Source: Gymnodinialimonas phycosphaerae (GTDB taxonomy: Bacteria; Pseudomonadota; Alphaproteobacteria; Rhodobacterales; Rhodobacteraceae). From it: 64,000 nt of DNA. How positions within the stretch are numbered: the first letter of the stretch is position 1; each line of letters begins with the position of its first letter. The DNA lies in NCBI RefSeq assembly GCF_019195455.1, contig NZ_JAIMBW010000001.1, positions 3,748,001-3,812,000 of the forward strand, given 5' to 3'. The position numbers and the translations under genes were made by a program. Shown in pieces: positions 33,322 to 42,536 of the stretch. The notes under the pieces are model-generated. The model did no database searches, had not been told where the DNA came from, and was given only the letters and a program-made list of their open reading frames with translations.

Positions 33322-33885
33322 CTAGTCGAAGTCCTGGCCCAGTGGCGGGGTGCTGGGCGTGTCCGGTTTTTCGCCGCCGATCAGCCCCTCGGGCATGTCG
33401 ACGATTGCCCGGCCCGCGGCGAGGTCCACGGTGGGAACGGCGGCCAGCGTGAAGGGGACCAGGAGGCCAGAGCCAAGGCCCGGTCCGCTGATCTCGATGA
33501 TGTCGCCTGCGCCGTGATTGGCCACCGAGGCGATCTTGCCCAGGATCTCACCGCCGGTGTCGAGGACCGTAAGGCCGACAAGGTCGGCGTGGTAGAATTC
33601 ATCATCGGGAAGTGACGGCAGGGCCGCGCGGGGGGCGTAAAGCCGAACGCCGCGCAGGGCGTCGGCGTCTTCCTTGGTTTTCACGCCCGACAGCATCGCC
33701 GCATAGCCGGATTTCACCGGGCGCGTCAGTTCGACGGTATAGGAGGCCGCGCCATCCTCGGTCGAGAGGGGGCCGTAGGAGGCGATGTCAGACGGCTCGG
33801 CGCAGAAGCTTTTCAGGCGCACTTCGCCGCGCACACCAAACGATCCGGAGATCGCGCCAACACAAACGTGGTCGGGATTGGCCAT
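33322..33885 (-). CDS. rimM: 16S rRNA processing protein RimM
   Basis: 187-aa 30S maturation factor with N-terminal [20 protein letters not shown] and a C-terminal PRC-barrel ([29 protein letters not shown]). The start was set at [10 protein letters not shown], preceded by GGAGGTT on the minus strand. It lies in the rpsP-rimM cluster with a small membrane gene between. Confidence 0.95.
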   Translation of the reverse strand: MANPDHVCVGAISGSFGVRGEVRLKSFCAEPSDIASYGPLSTEDGAASYTVELTRPVKSGYAAMLSGVKTKEDADALRGVRLYAPRAALPSLPDDEFYHADLVGLTVLDTGGEILGKIASVANHGAGDIIEISGPGLGSGLLVPFTLAAVPTVDLAAGRAIVDMPEGLIGGEKPDTPSTPPLGQDFD

Positions 33886-33899
33886 GGGAACCTCCGGTG

Positions 33900-34103
33900 T
33901 CAGGTGACGGTATGGGTCTGGGGGCCGCGGACCTCTGGCAAAGGGGGCGGACGAGATGAGAGGCGCAGGACGACAGTCATGCCGATAAGGGCCGGCAGGG
34001 ACAGGGCGCAAAGCCCCGCCCCCAGCCAGCGGATCGTCTTTCGCCCGGAGGCCACCATCAGGACCAGCCCGATGGTGACGCCAAGGCCAAGAAGCCCCAG
34101 CAC
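33900..34103 (-). CDS. Small two-helix membrane protein, hypothetical
   Basis: 67-aa frame with GTG start and two hydrophobic stretches ([15 protein letters not shown] and [20 protein letters not shown]). It is squeezed between rpsP and rimM with 6 and 14-base gaps, so it is probably translated with them. No family recognised. Confidence 0.55.
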   Translation of the reverse strand: MLGLLGLGVTIGLVLMVASGRKTIRWLGAGLCALSLPALIGMTVVLRLSSRPPPLPEVRGPQTHTVT

Positions 34104-34109
34104 GTGGGC

Positions 34110-34529
34110 TTACTCTTCTGCGGCGGCTTCTTCGGCTGCTGCAGGCTCTTCTGCCGGGGCCTCTGCCGGGGCGGCGGCGGCCTCAGCGGCGGCGGCTGCC
34201 TTGGCGGCTTTCTCTTCGGCACGCTCGACGGCTTTCTTGCCGGGCTGCGCTTTCTTCATGTTGGCGCGCTCTTTCTTGGGCGTGACGCCAGCGGCTTCCA
34301 GGAAGCGGCTCACGCGGTCGGTGGGCTGTGCGCCCTGGTCCAGCCAATGCTGCACGCGCTCCATGTCCATTTTCACGCGCTCTTCGCTGTCCTTGGGCAG
34401 AAGGGGGTTGTAGGTGCCGAGCTTCTCGATGAAGCGGCCGTCGCGGGGCATGCGGCTGTCGGAGGCGACGATGCGGTAGAACGGACGCTTCTTGGAGCCG
34501 CCGCGGGCGAGACGAATTTTCATGGCCAT
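34110..34529 (-). CDS. rpsP: 30S ribosomal protein S16
   Basis: 139-aa protein with the S16 core [36 protein letters not shown] and [19 protein letters not shown]. After residue 85 it continues as a Lys-, then Ala/Glu-rich tail of about 50 residues, longer than in E. coli S16 (82 aa) but seen in alphaproteobacteria. GGAGAA is correctly placed before the ATG. Confidence 0.95.
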   Translation of the reverse strand: MAMKIRLARGGSKKRPFYRIVASDSRMPRDGRFIEKLGTYNPLLPKDSEERVKMDMERVQHWLDQGAQPTDRVSRFLEAAGVTPKKERANMKKAQPGKKAVERAEEKAAKAAAAAEAAAAPAEAPAEEPAAAEEAAAEE

Positions 34530-34569
34530 TGTGTAGTTTCTCCTAGTGAATTTGATCGGGCTCTGGCCC

Positions 34570-34869
34570 TCAGGATTGGTGTTGTTCGTGGTGTCGAATG
34601 ACTTCATCGATGACGAAGCGCAGGAGTTTTTTGGCGAATTCCGGGTCCAGATCGGCCCGGTTTGCCAAATCTTCTAACCGCGCGATCTGGGTCGCTTCAC
34701 GCGACGGATCGGACGGGGGAAGGTCGTGTTCGGCCTTGAGGCGGCCGACCGCTTGGGTGTGCTTGAACCGCTCACCCAGGGTGTAGATCAGGATCGCATC
34801 AAGGCGGTCGATGCTTTCGCGGTGGCCGCGCAAGATCTCGGCCGCGCGGGCGGCGGTGTCTTGGGTCAT
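34570..34869 (-). CDS. Chorismate mutase (AroQ type)
   Basis: 99-aa all-helical AroQ-fold protein: [39 protein letters not shown] and [16 protein letters not shown]. It converts chorismate to prephenate. The ATG at 34869 overlaps the stop of the upstream GNAT gene as ATGA; an upstream ATG at 34881 is the alternative. Confidence 0.9.
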   Translation of the reverse strand: MTQDTAARAAEILRGHRESIDRLDAILIYTLGERFKHTQAVGRLKAEHDLPPSDPSREATQIARLEDLANRADLDPEFAKKLLRFVIDEVIRHHEQHQS

Positions 34870-35330
34870 GATGCTCTCCATAGGTGGTCCCAGACGTCGC
34901 AGGTGGCACTATGAGCTGCGGCTTGGCCCGTAGGCACGGCCCCCAGCTTCTGGGCCACGCGCTGGGACGCGGTGTTGGTTCGGGTGATGTAGCTGACAAG
35001 GCGGGGCGCATGCACATGGGCAATCGCCCAGTCGCGTACGGCGCGCGCGGCCTCGGGCGCGTAGCCCGCGCCGCGGTGGCCGTCATAGGTGTTCCATGCC
35101 AGTTCCAGATCGGCGTGTTCGGGGCGGTAATGCACGGCGACATTGCCCACCGCCGTGTCGCCTTTGCGGGCGATGAACCAGCCGAAGCCCTTCACGACCC
35201 AGTGGCCGATGTCGCCGGTGAACGCGTCCCACGCCTTGCTGGCATCGTCGCCGTGCCAACGCTCATAGAGGGGCCAATCGGCGGCGCTGACGGGGCGCAG
35301 GGTCAGGCGATCTGTGGTGAGCGTTGTCAT
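34866..35330 (-). CDS. GNAT acetyltransferase (RimJ/RimL type), 4th of array
   Basis: 154-aa GNAT-fold N-acetyltransferase. LTTDRLTLRPVSAADW is the RimJ/RimL-type N-terminus; the acetyl-CoA loop region reads HRGAGYAPEAARAVRDWA, and NTASQRVAQKLGAV closes the fold. It is the last gene of a four-gene array, with ATGA overlaps both upstream (35327) and to chorismate mutase (34866). Confidence 0.88.
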   Translation of the reverse strand: MTTLTTDRLTLRPVSAADWPLYERWHGDDASKAWDAFTGDIGHWVVKGFGWFIARKGDTAVGNVAVHYRPEHADLELAWNTYDGHRGAGYAPEAARAVRDWAIAHVHAPRLVSYITRTNTASQRVAQKLGAVPTGQAAAHSATCDVWDHLWRAS

Positions 35331-35833
35331 GCCGCGACCTCCGCCGGGGCCGGGTGCCGGAAGACCAGCGCATCGGGGTTGGGGTGGAGTGCTTCCGCAT
35401 CGCGGGTGCAGCCAAGACGCTCGGCCAGCGCGATGGAGCGGGCGTTGTCGCGGTGGATGTAGCTGACGGCGGTGGACCATCCGAGCGGGCCATAGCATTG
35501 CATGCGGACGGCGCGCGCCGCCTCGAACGCGTAGCCCTTGCCCTCATATCCGTCCCAGATCAGCCAGCCGATTTCCTTCTCGGGCCAGCCCGCCGGATAC
35601 CAGCAGCCGACAAGCCCTATCGGCGTACCCTCCAGCGTCACCGTCCACATGCCGAAGCCATGCAGGGCCCAGTGGCCGAACTCGGCGGCGAAGACCATCC
35701 ACGCCTGTTTTTCGTCCTTCGGCCCGCCGGTGTAGGCAGCCCGCTCGCTTGCGAAGTAATCGCGGAAAGCGGGCCAGTCCGCTGCCTCGGGGCCGCGCAG
35801 GGTCAGCCGCTCTGTGTGCAACACGGGGATCAT
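35327..35833 (-). CDS. GNAT acetyltransferase (RimJ/RimL type), 3rd of array
   Basis: 168-aa GNAT protein: LHTERLTLRGPEAADWPAF, YEGKGYAFEAARAVRMQC (acetyl-CoA loop) and NARSIALAERLGCTRD. Clearly paralogous to its neighbours; ATGA overlaps on both sides. Confidence 0.9.
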   Translation of the reverse strand: MIPVLHTERLTLRGPEAADWPAFRDYFASERAAYTGGPKDEKQAWMVFAAEFGHWALHGFGMWTVTLEGTPIGLVGCWYPAGWPEKEIGWLIWDGYEGKGYAFEAARAVRMQCYGPLGWSTAVSYIHRDNARSIALAERLGCTRDAEALHPNPDALVFRHPAPAEVAA

Positions 35834-36354
35834 GCCAGCACCTCCTCGGGGGAGGGGTGGCGCCAGATGTCCATGGTCCCAAAGACACCGTGTTCAAACG
35901 ACCCTTCGCGGTGGCAACCAAGCTTTTCGGCCAGCGCGATGGAGCGGCTATTCGCAGCGTTCACGAAGCTTGCGGCGGTCGTCCAGTCCAGCGTCTGGTA
36001 GGCGAAATCGCGCGCCAGCAGGGTCGCCTCGTAGGCGTATCCCTCGCCTTCGCCGGCCTCGAACATCGTCCACGCGATCTCGGGCTCGGGCCAGTCGACG
36101 GGGCAGAGCGGGCCGACAATGCCAAGGGCCACGTCTTCATTCCCGGTCTCGGCCACGATCCAGCGGCCATAGCCGCGCAGGTGCCAATGGCCGATCATCG
36201 CGGCAAGGTATTGCCAGCTTTGCGCCTCGGTCGAGGGGCCGCCGACGAAGGCCGCGCGGTCCGACGCGCGGAAGGCGGCGATGGCCTCGAAATCCCCGAG
36301 GGAGGGCGCGCGGAGCGTCAGGCGCTCGGACAGGAGGGTGGGGATCATCATCAT
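35830..36354 (-). CDS. GNAT acetyltransferase (RimJ/RimL type), 2nd of array
   Basis: 174-aa GNAT protein: LLSERLTLRAPSLGDFEAI, GEGYAYEATLLARDFAY and NSRSIALAEKLGCHREG. ATGA overlap with the upstream paralogue at 36351 and with the downstream one at 35830. The target substrate is unknown. Confidence 0.9.
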   Translation of the reverse strand: MMMIPTLLSERLTLRAPSLGDFEAIAAFRASDRAAFVGGPSTEAQSWQYLAAMIGHWHLRGYGRWIVAETGNEDVALGIVGPLCPVDWPEPEIAWTMFEAGEGEGYAYEATLLARDFAYQTLDWTTAASFVNAANSRSIALAEKLGCHREGSFEHGVFGTMDIWRHPSPEEVLA

Positions 36355-36884
36355 GCCGACACCTGCCGGGGCAGAAGATAGACGTCGCGCGTGACGCCAT
36401 CGGGGAAGACCACGCGCCGGTCAAGCGTACCGCCGAGGCGTTTGGCAAGCGCGTGGGCTGCCGAGTTGCCATCGCGCATGTGGGTCTCGACCCGCGGCCA
36501 GCCAAGCACCGTGTAGGCCCACTCGATGATCGCGCGGCTCGCCTCGGTCGCGTAGCCGGTCCCGCGTGCGTCGGGCATCAGCCACCAGGTCAATTCGTGG
36601 CTTGGCCAATCATCGGGGTGCGCGAGGCCCGCGCCACCCACGAAGGCGCCGTCGCCGGTCCGACGCACGGAGAATACCCCGAAACCCTTGTTCGCCCAAT
36701 GGGTGATATTGCGGTCAAGGATGCCCGCCACCTCGGCGTCGCTGCGTCCGCCGCGATAGTTCCCGACCAACACGTCGGATACGGCGTAGAAACGGCGATA
36801 GTCGACAAGGTCCGCCGCCACGGCAGGGCACAGGGTCAGACGCTCGGTCGTGAGCGTGAAGTTATCCACAAGGTGAAGGGTCAT
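36351..36884 (-). CDS. GNAT acetyltransferase (RimJ/RimL type), 1st of array
   Basis: 177-aa GNAT protein: LTTERLTLCPAVAADLVDY, RGTGYATEASRAIIEWAY and NSAAHALAKRLGGTLD. The start was set at MTLHLVDNFTL. It heads the array, 97 bases after ffh's minus-strand end, so transcription may continue from ffh. Confidence 0.9.
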   Translation of the reverse strand: MTLHLVDNFTLTTERLTLCPAVAADLVDYRRFYAVSDVLVGNYRGGRSDAEVAGILDRNITHWANKGFGVFSVRRTGDGAFVGGAGLAHPDDWPSHELTWWLMPDARGTGYATEASRAIIEWAYTVLGWPRVETHMRDGNSAAHALAKRLGGTLDRRVVFPDGVTRDVYLLPRQVSA

Positions 36885-36981
36885 GGCCGCACCTCGACAG
36901 ATATCGCCAAAGTGCAATAGTCCACGCATGGTGCTGCGGATAACCCTGTGGATTGGGTTGATATGTGCAGGTGCACGGCTG

Positions 36982-38490
36982 TCACTTCTTCTTGCCCAGC
37001 CCGCTCAGGTCGCCGCCCAAACCACCGGGGCCGCCCAGGCCCGGCAAACCGCCGCCTGCGCCCATCTGCTTGGCCGCCTTCTCCAGCGCGCGTGCGTCCA
37101 TGCCGCCCATGTCGCCCATGCCCGCAGGCATGCCGCCACCCTTGCCCATGAGCGCGCCGAGGCCGCCGCGCATCAGGCCTTTCTTGCCCATCTTGCCCAT
37201 CTTCTTCATCGCGTCCGCCATCTGGCGGTGCATCTTCAGCAGCTTGTTGAGGTCAGACACCTCTTGACCCGCGCCCTTGGCGATGCGCTTCTTGCGCGAG
37301 GCCTGCAGCAGGGCGGGATTGGCGCGCTCGCGTTTGGTCATGGACTGGATCAAGGCGATCTGACGGACGATGGTCTTGTCGTCAAAACCGGCCTCTTCGA
37401 TCTGCTTCGACATCTTGGCCATGCCGGGCATCATACCCATCATGCCCTGCATGCCGCCCATCTTCTGCATCTGGTCCAGCTGCCCCTTCAGGTCGTTCAT
37501 GTTGAACTGACCCTTCTGGAAGCGCTTCATCATGCGCTCGGCCTGTTCGGCCTCCAGGGTTTCCTGCGCCTTCTCGACCAGCGCCACGATGTCGCCCATG
37601 CCAAGGATGCGGCCCGCGATGCGTTCCGGCTCGAACGTTTCGATGGCGTCCATCTTCTCGCCGAGGCCGACGAAGCGGATCGGCTTGCCGGTGATCTCGC
37701 GCATCGACAGCGCCGCACCGCCGCGCCCGTCGCCGTCCATCCGCGTCAGCACGACGCCGGTGACGCCGATCTTGTCGTCGAATTCCGTGGCGACGTTCAC
37801 CGCGTCCTGACCGGTCAGACCGTCGACGACCAGAAGCGTCTCACGCGGGTTGGCCACGTCGCGTACCGCCGCCGCCTGCGCGATCAGTTCCGCGTCGATG
37901 TGCAACCGGCCCGCCGTGTCGAGCATATAGACATCGTAGCCCGCCAGCGAGGCCTGCGTCTTGGCGCGCTTGGCGATTTGCACGGGGTCCTCGCCGGGGA
38001 CAATCGGCAGGGTGTCAACGCCGATCTGCATACCCAGAATGGCCAACTGCTCCATCGCCGCCGGGCGGTTGGTGTCAAGCGACGCCATCAACACCTTCTT
38101 GCCCTCACGCTCTTTCAACCGCTTCGCAAGCTTGGCCGTCGTCGTCGTCTTGCCCGAGCCTTGCAGGCCGACCATCAGGATCGGCGCGGGGGGATTGTCG
38201 ATCTTCAACGCGCCGGGGTCGCCCTCACCACGCAGGGTGGCGATCAGCTCGTCATGGACGATCTTGACGACCTGTTGGCCGGGCGTGATCGACTTGGTGA
38301 CAGCAGCGCCCGTGGCCTTCTTCTCCACGTTCTTGATGAAGCTGCGCGCGACGGGCAGGGAAACATCGGCCTCCAGCAGGGCCACGCGCACTTCGCGCAG
38401 GGCGGTGCGGACGTCATCCTCGGACAACGCACCCTGCTTGGTGAGGCGGTCGAAGACGCCGGAAAGGCGTTCAGAGAGGTTCTCAAACAT
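36982..38490 (-). CDS. ffh: Signal recognition particle protein Ffh
   Basis: 502-aa SRP54 GTPase: N domain, G domain with GLQGSGKTTTTAKLAKRL (about 107-124), DTAGRLHIDAEL and TRMDGDGRGGAALS, then a Met-rich M domain (from about 330) for signal peptide and 4.5S RNA binding. The C-terminus is Gly/Leu-rich. It heads the cluster with the GNAT array, chorismate mutase, rpsP and rimM. Confidence 0.97.
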   Translation of the reverse strand: MFENLSERLSGVFDRLTKQGALSEDDVRTALREVRVALLEADVSLPVARSFIKNVEKKATGAAVTKSITPGQQVVKIVHDELIATLRGEGDPGALKIDNPPAPILMVGLQGSGKTTTTAKLAKRLKEREGKKVLMASLDTNRPAAMEQLAILGMQIGVDTLPIVPGEDPVQIAKRAKTQASLAGYDVYMLDTAGRLHIDAELIAQAAAVRDVANPRETLLVVDGLTGQDAVNVATEFDDKIGVTGVVLTRMDGDGRGGAALSMREITGKPIRFVGLGEKMDAIETFEPERIAGRILGMGDIVALVEKAQETLEAEQAERMMKRFQKGQFNMNDLKGQLDQMQKMGGMQGMMGMMPGMAKMSKQIEEAGFDDKTIVRQIALIQSMTKRERANPALLQASRKKRIAKGAGQEVSDLNKLLKMHRQMADAMKKMGKMGKKGLMRGGLGALMGKGGGMPAGMGDMGGMDARALEKAAKQMGAGGGLPGLGGPGGLGGDLSGLGKKK

Positions 38491-38576
38491 GGGCGCGGCC
38501 CCTTTTCTACGATCCGGTCAAACCCATGAAGTGGGGCTTTGCGGCCAAATCCCCAAGTCCCAGGCGGGCGTCAAAT

Positions 38577-38615
38577 GCAAAACAACCCCCGTGGGCGAAA
38601 CTCGCTGACGGGGGG
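38577..38615 (-). terminator. Probable terminator between the secreted protein gene and ffh
   Basis: On the minus strand CCCCCGT (38614-38608) pairs with ACGGGGG (38592-38586), followed by TTGTTTTGC. It would end transcription from the gene at 38761-39267 before ffh. Confidence 0.5.
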
Positions 38616-38760
38616 CGATCCTACGAACGCGCGCGGGACCGGGAAGCTTGGCTTTCCGGCTATTGTGGCGGGGGATAGGGGCAAACGCGGGGGGAGTCAA
38701 TCATTCGGACGCCCGGCCTATCGGGTCTGCGGGCGGTCCATCCGGTTCGGGGACGCACCC

Positions 38761-39267
38761 TCAGATACACTCGACCGTCAGGTCAATCACATCGCCCGCC
38801 AGCATATCTCCATCGGCATGGAGCATGAACGCACGGCGCAGATTCATCTCGTCCCATTCGACCTGCATGACCGGGGGCGTCGCGGTGGGGCGCGTGCCGG
38901 GCGGGCCAAACAGGGTCAGGGCCATCGGGCCGTCAAAATCCTGACCCGCGAAAGAGAAGCCTTCGACGTCATGGGCATAGACGCCCACCAGATCGGCCGC
39001 CGACCCGCGCGAGGTGGTGATAAGCGTCCAGATCTCGCCGGTGATCCCGTCACCGATGGTCATCTGACCGGTCGCGTAATGGGCCATCGTGCCGCCTTCT
39101 TGCCGAAACGTCTGACCGCTGGTCACGAATTCCGCCGATCCGGGCAGTTCCGTGCCCGGGCGGATCAAGCCCACGCCCTGGGTGACCTCGATGGTGAATT
39201 CCAAGGTGCAGGTCTGCGCGCTGGCCGGCGTCGCGAGGCAGAGGGCGATGAGAGCGAAGATGCGCAT
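38761..39267 (-). CDS. Secreted protein of unknown function
   Basis: 168-aa protein with a signal peptide (about 1-18, ending PASAQ) and a beta-rich body. One Cys lies after the signal peptide and one at the C-terminus (LTVECI), possibly a disulfide. The start is MRIFALIALC. No family recognised. It ends 271 bases before ffh starts. Confidence 0.65.
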   Translation of the reverse strand: MRIFALIALCLATPASAQTCTLEFTIEVTQGVGLIRPGTELPGSAEFVTSGQTFRQEGGTMAHYATGQMTIGDGITGEIWTLITTSRGSAADLVGVYAHDVEGFSFAGQDFDGPMALTLFGPPGTRPTATPPVMQVEWDEMNLRRAFMLHADGDMLAGDVIDLTVECI

Positions 39268-39346
39268 GGCCTCGACGCTAGCATACGAGATGCAGAGCGC
39301 AAAGCGCGGGGAACGACAGGTCCCCCGCGCCGCCGCCATGGGTGGA

Positions 39347-39925
39347 CTACGCCGCCAGCGCGCCGATTTGGTCTTGGGCGGTTTTCATCGCCGCGTCTGC
39401 GTCAACCATCAGGCGGTCGGCTGTTACGACATCGATGGCGGTGATGCCGATGAACCCCAGCACATGGCGCATGTAGTTGGTGGCGAAATCGATGTCAGAA
39501 CCCGATTCCGTGCCGCCCGATGCAATGACCAACACCGCGCGTTTGCCTTCCAGCAGGCCCTTTGGCCCGGTCTCGGAATACTGGAAGGTGACGCCCGCGC
39601 GGGCGACCTGATCCACCCAGGCTTTCAGGGCGGCGGGGACGCCGAAATTGTAGATCGGCACGCCGATCACCAGCGTGTCAGCGGCCTTGATCTCGGCCAC
39701 CAGCGTATCGGACAAGGCCAGCGTCGCGGCTTGTTCGGGCGTGCGTTGGTCGGCAGGCGTGAAGTTGGCACCGATCCACGCCTCCTCAAGTAGCGGGATG
39801 CCTGTGGCAAGGTCACGGGTGGTGACAGTGGCGGCGCCCATCTGTGTGATGATCTGGTCCGTCAGATCGCGGGAGACAGAGCCCGCCCGGCGGGCGGAGG
39901 CGTCGATGCGAAGAATATGGGTCAT
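39347..39925 (-). CDS. azoR: FMN-dependent NADH-azoreductase
   Basis: 192-aa flavodoxin-like quinone/azo reductase: ILRIDASARRAGSVSRDLTD, PIYNFGVPAALKAWVDQVAR and ASGGTESGSDIDFATNYMRH. It detoxifies quinones and azo compounds with NADH. The start was set at MTHILRIDAS. Divergent from a LysR gene, which probably controls it. Confidence 0.93.
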   Translation of the reverse strand: MTHILRIDASARRAGSVSRDLTDQIITQMGAATVTTRDLATGIPLLEEAWIGANFTPADQRTPEQAATLALSDTLVAEIKAADTLVIGVPIYNFGVPAALKAWVDQVARAGVTFQYSETGPKGLLEGKRAVLVIASGGTESGSDIDFATNYMRHVLGFIGITAIDVVTADRLMVDADAAMKTAQDQIGALAA

Positions 39926-39987
39926 GGGGGTTGGATCCTGTTGCGTCAGTGAAGTCGATAGAAATCGATGTGGACCTTCACTTTGGT

Positions 39988-40002
39988 TCACACAATCTGT
40001 GA
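39988..40002. promoter_or_regulatory. LysR-type T-N11-A site between azoR and lysR-type gene
   Basis: TCACA-CAATC-TGTGA (39988-40002) is a perfect 5-bp inverted repeat of the T-N11-A kind recognised by LysR regulators, 62 bases before the azoR start and 115 before the regulator start. Confidence 0.5.
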
Positions 40003-40116
40003 TTTTGCGAATGTTCTGCGCGTAAATGCACAGACCAGCGACCCATTGCTTTTGCGGAGCCATGCACGCATTGTGGCCGTAACGCTGGAATTGGTGATGG
40101 AGCGCACAAAAAGCCG

Positions 40117-40995
40117 ATGGACAATTGGGATGAAGTGCGCACCGCTTTCCAGGTTGCGAAAGTCGGCACCGTTTCCGGCGCTGCCGAAGCCCTGGGCGTG
40201 CACCACGCAACGGTGATCCGCCATATCGACGCGCTGGAGCAGCGGCTTGGTGCAAAGCTGTTCCAACGCCATGCGCGCGGGTACACGGCGACAGAGGCGG
40301 GCCAGGACTTGCTGGCCGTGGCCGGCCAGACTGACGACCAGTTCACCCAGCTTGCGGGCCGGATCAAGGGCCGGGGCGATGAGGTGACGGGCGAGTTGAT
40401 CGTGACGTCGCTTGACGCGCTTTCGCCGCTTCTGGTGCCCACCATTGGTCTATTCCAGGAACGCCACACCGACCTGAGGGTGCGGCTGGTAAGCGATACA
40501 CGTCTGTTCCGGTTGGAATACGGCGAGGCCCACGTGGCGATCCGCGCGGGCAAATTGCCCGATCAGCCCGACAACATCGTGCAGCCCTTCTTCACCCAAA
40601 CCCTGCGGCTGGTGGCCAGCAAAGGGTATGTGGAGCGTTTCGGGGTCCTGACCGGGGACAACCTGGCCGATCATCGTTTCGTGGGCTCTACCGAAGAGAC
40701 GCCCCGCGCCCCCTATTTCAAGTGGCTGGCGGACACGGTGCCCACGTCGTCGATCTATTTCCGGGCGTCCTCCATGTCAGCCGCGAAAGAGGCGGTCGTG
40801 GCGGGCATCGGCATCGGTTTCGTAGCGTCCTGGGACCGGGAGCGCACCGCCGATCTGGTCGAGGTCTTGCCCCCGTTGGAGGACTGGACCGCAAAGATCT
40901 GGCTTGTCACGCACATGGACCTGCATCGTACCGCAAAGGTTCAGACGTTCGTGCGTCACCTCAAGGAGCAGGTGAAGACCTGGGATGTGGTGTGA
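40117..40995 (+). CDS. LysR-family transcriptional regulator
   Basis: 292-aa protein with an N-terminal HTH (AFQVAKVGTVSGAAEALGV, TVIRHIDALEQRLGAKLFQR) and a LysR substrate domain. Divergent from azoR with a T-N11-A palindrome between, suggesting control of azoR. The inducer is unknown, perhaps quinones. Confidence 0.92.
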   Translation: MDNWDEVRTAFQVAKVGTVSGAAEALGVHHATVIRHIDALEQRLGAKLFQRHARGYTATEAGQDLLAVAGQTDDQFTQLAGRIKGRGDEVTGELIVTSLDALSPLLVPTIGLFQERHTDLRVRLVSDTRLFRLEYGEAHVAIRAGKLPDQPDNIVQPFFTQTLRLVASKGYVERFGVLTGDNLADHRFVGSTEETPRAPYFKWLADTVPTSSIYFRASSMSAAKEAVVAGIGIGFVASWDRERTADLVEVLPPLEDWTAKIWLVTHMDLHRTAKVQTFVRHLKEQVKTWDVV

Positions 40996-41023
40996 CGCGA
41001 TCCCATGGGGTCGAGGTCGGTAG

Positions 41024-41090
41024 GGGGCGCTGCCCCCGCCCGCGCCCCAGGGGGCGCGACCTCCCCCGGAGTTTTCTGGGCAAGATGAAG
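41024..41090 (+). repeat. Dispersed intergenic repeat, copy C
   Basis: GGGGGCGCTGCCCCCG-like and CGCGCCCC-AG-GGGGCGCG-like hairpins (about 41024-41058) precede the core GGAGTTTTCTGGGCAAGATG plus AAG (41068-41090). It sits between the LysR and EamA genes and ends 14 bases before the latter. Confidence 0.7.
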
Positions 41091-41104
41091 TCGGAGCGTC
41101 GTTC

Positions 41105-41995
41105 GTGGTGACGGCGGCCATCGGCTCGGCGCGCGGGGGACATCTGGCGATGCTGGTGTTCTCGGCGCTGGTGGCGGGGTCGTTCTCGCTTGGCGGTCAG
41201 GTGGCGGACGAATTGGCCCCGACGGCCCTGAACGCGGTGCGGTTCGGGATTGCGGCCCTGATCATGGGGGCAGTGGTTTTCGCGCGCGGCGGCGTGCCAC
41301 GCGCGGCTTTGGGCGCGCCGTGGCGGTATCTGGTACTGGGCGGTATTTTCGCGTTCTATTTCGTGCTGATGTTCGAGGGGTTGAAGACGGCGCCGCCGGT
41401 CTCGGCCGCGGCTGTGTTCACGCTGACCCCGGTGATGAGCGCGTTTTTTGGCTGGCTGTTGCTGCGCCAGGTCGTCAGCCCGCGCATTGCGGCGGCTTTG
41501 GCGATCGGGGCGGCTGGGGCGGCTTGGGTGATTTTCCGCGCCGACCTGTCGGCGTTGATGGCGTTCGAGGTGGGGCGCGGCGAGGCGATCTACTTTGTCG
41601 GCTGCATCGGCCACGCACTCTACACGCCCTTGGTGCGGGTGCTGAACCGGGGCGAGCCGGTGTTGGTGTTCTCGTTCCTGACGCTGGTCGCCTGTGCGGG
41701 CGTCATCACGATCTGGGGGATGGGTGAGATCGCGGCGGCTGATTGGGCAGGCTTGCGCCCCATGGTCTGGATCGCGATCGCCTACACCGCCGTTTTCGCC
41801 AGCGCGGCCACGGTGTTTTTGATCCAGTTCGCCTCGCTCAGGCTGCCGTCGTCCAAGGTGATGGCCTACACCTACTTGACGCCGTCGTGGGTGATCTTGT
41901 GGGAGATCGCCCTGGGCCAGCCCGTCCCGGCGGGCCTGGTGCTGGTGGGTGTTGCGTTGACGATCACGGCGCTTTTGATGCTGCTCAAGGATTGA
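41105..41995 (+). CDS. EamA/DMT-family transporter
   Basis: 296-aa protein with ten hydrophobic segments in two EamA halves (GLKTAPPVSAAAVFTLTPVM; YTYLTPSWVILWEIALGQ). Members export small metabolites. The start is a GTG pair at 41105; no strong Shine-Dalgarno, and dispersed repeat copy C abuts it. Confidence 0.85.
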   Translation: MVTAAIGSARGGHLAMLVFSALVAGSFSLGGQVADELAPTALNAVRFGIAALIMGAVVFARGGVPRAALGAPWRYLVLGGIFAFYFVLMFEGLKTAPPVSAAAVFTLTPVMSAFFGWLLLRQVVSPRIAAALAIGAAGAAWVIFRADLSALMAFEVGRGEAIYFVGCIGHALYTPLVRVLNRGEPVLVFSFLTLVACAGVITIWGMGEIAAADWAGLRPMVWIAIAYTAVFASAATVFLIQFASLRLPSSKVMAYTYLTPSWVILWEIALGQPVPAGLVLVGVALTITALLMLLKD

Positions 41996-42052
41996 GGCGG
42001 ATCAAGGTCGGGCGTCGCCCGGTCGGGTAGGGTGTCCGAAAGGAGACCCGCC

Positions 42053-42535
42053 ATGCCCGCTGCCACCACCCACAAGGACCTTCTGGCCGTGACCGACCGC
42101 GAATGGGCCAAGCTGAGCGCGCTTCTGGACAAGGTGCCGGAAGACATCGCCTGTGCGCCCCAGGGCGAAGACCCATCGGTCCGCGATATCCTGTGCCACC
42201 GGGCCCATTGGGTCGGGCTGTTTTTCCAGTGGCTGGACGAGGGGGAGGCGGCGCAGATGCCGGACCACGGGGTGAAGTGGAACCAGCTCAAGCCGTATAA
42301 TGCGGGCCTGAGGGCGCGCTACGCGGATCTTTCGTGGACCGAGGCCCGCGATTGGCTGGCGCGCGAACAGGCGCGGTTGCGGGCGTGGATCGCGGCGGCG
42401 GATGACGCCACGCTTTATGGCGGGGCGATGCCCGGCGGGACAGGTTGGACCCGGGGGCGCTATGCCGAGGCGGCGGGGCCGAGCCATTGCCGCAGTGCCG
42501 CCAAGTATATCCGTGCCGTGCTGAAGGCGGCCTAA
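42053..42535 (+). CDS. ClbS/DfsB family four-helix bundle protein
   Basis: 160-aa protein of the DinB-like ClbS/DfsB family: THKDLLAVTDREWAKLSALL, VRDILCHRAHWVGLFFQW and the C-terminal HCRSAAKYIRAVLKA. Family members include colibactin self-resistance protein ClbS. AAAGGAG lies well before the ATG. Role here unknown. Confidence 0.85.
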   Translation: MPAATTHKDLLAVTDREWAKLSALLDKVPEDIACAPQGEDPSVRDILCHRAHWVGLFFQWLDEGEAAQMPDHGVKWNQLKPYNAGLRARYADLSWTEARDWLAREQARLRAWIAAADDATLYGGAMPGGTGWTRGRYAEAAGPSHCRSAAKYIRAVLKAA

Positions 42536-42536
42536 G

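Noticed and set aside
36883..38529. 548-aa plus-strand frame opposite ffh
   Set aside because: Antisense shadow of ffh; His/Leu/Arg-rich composition typical of shadows.
38491..38760. 4.5S RNA gene next to ffh
   Set aside because: The conserved GGTCAGGTCCGGAAGGAAGC-type apical sequence is not present in the gap.
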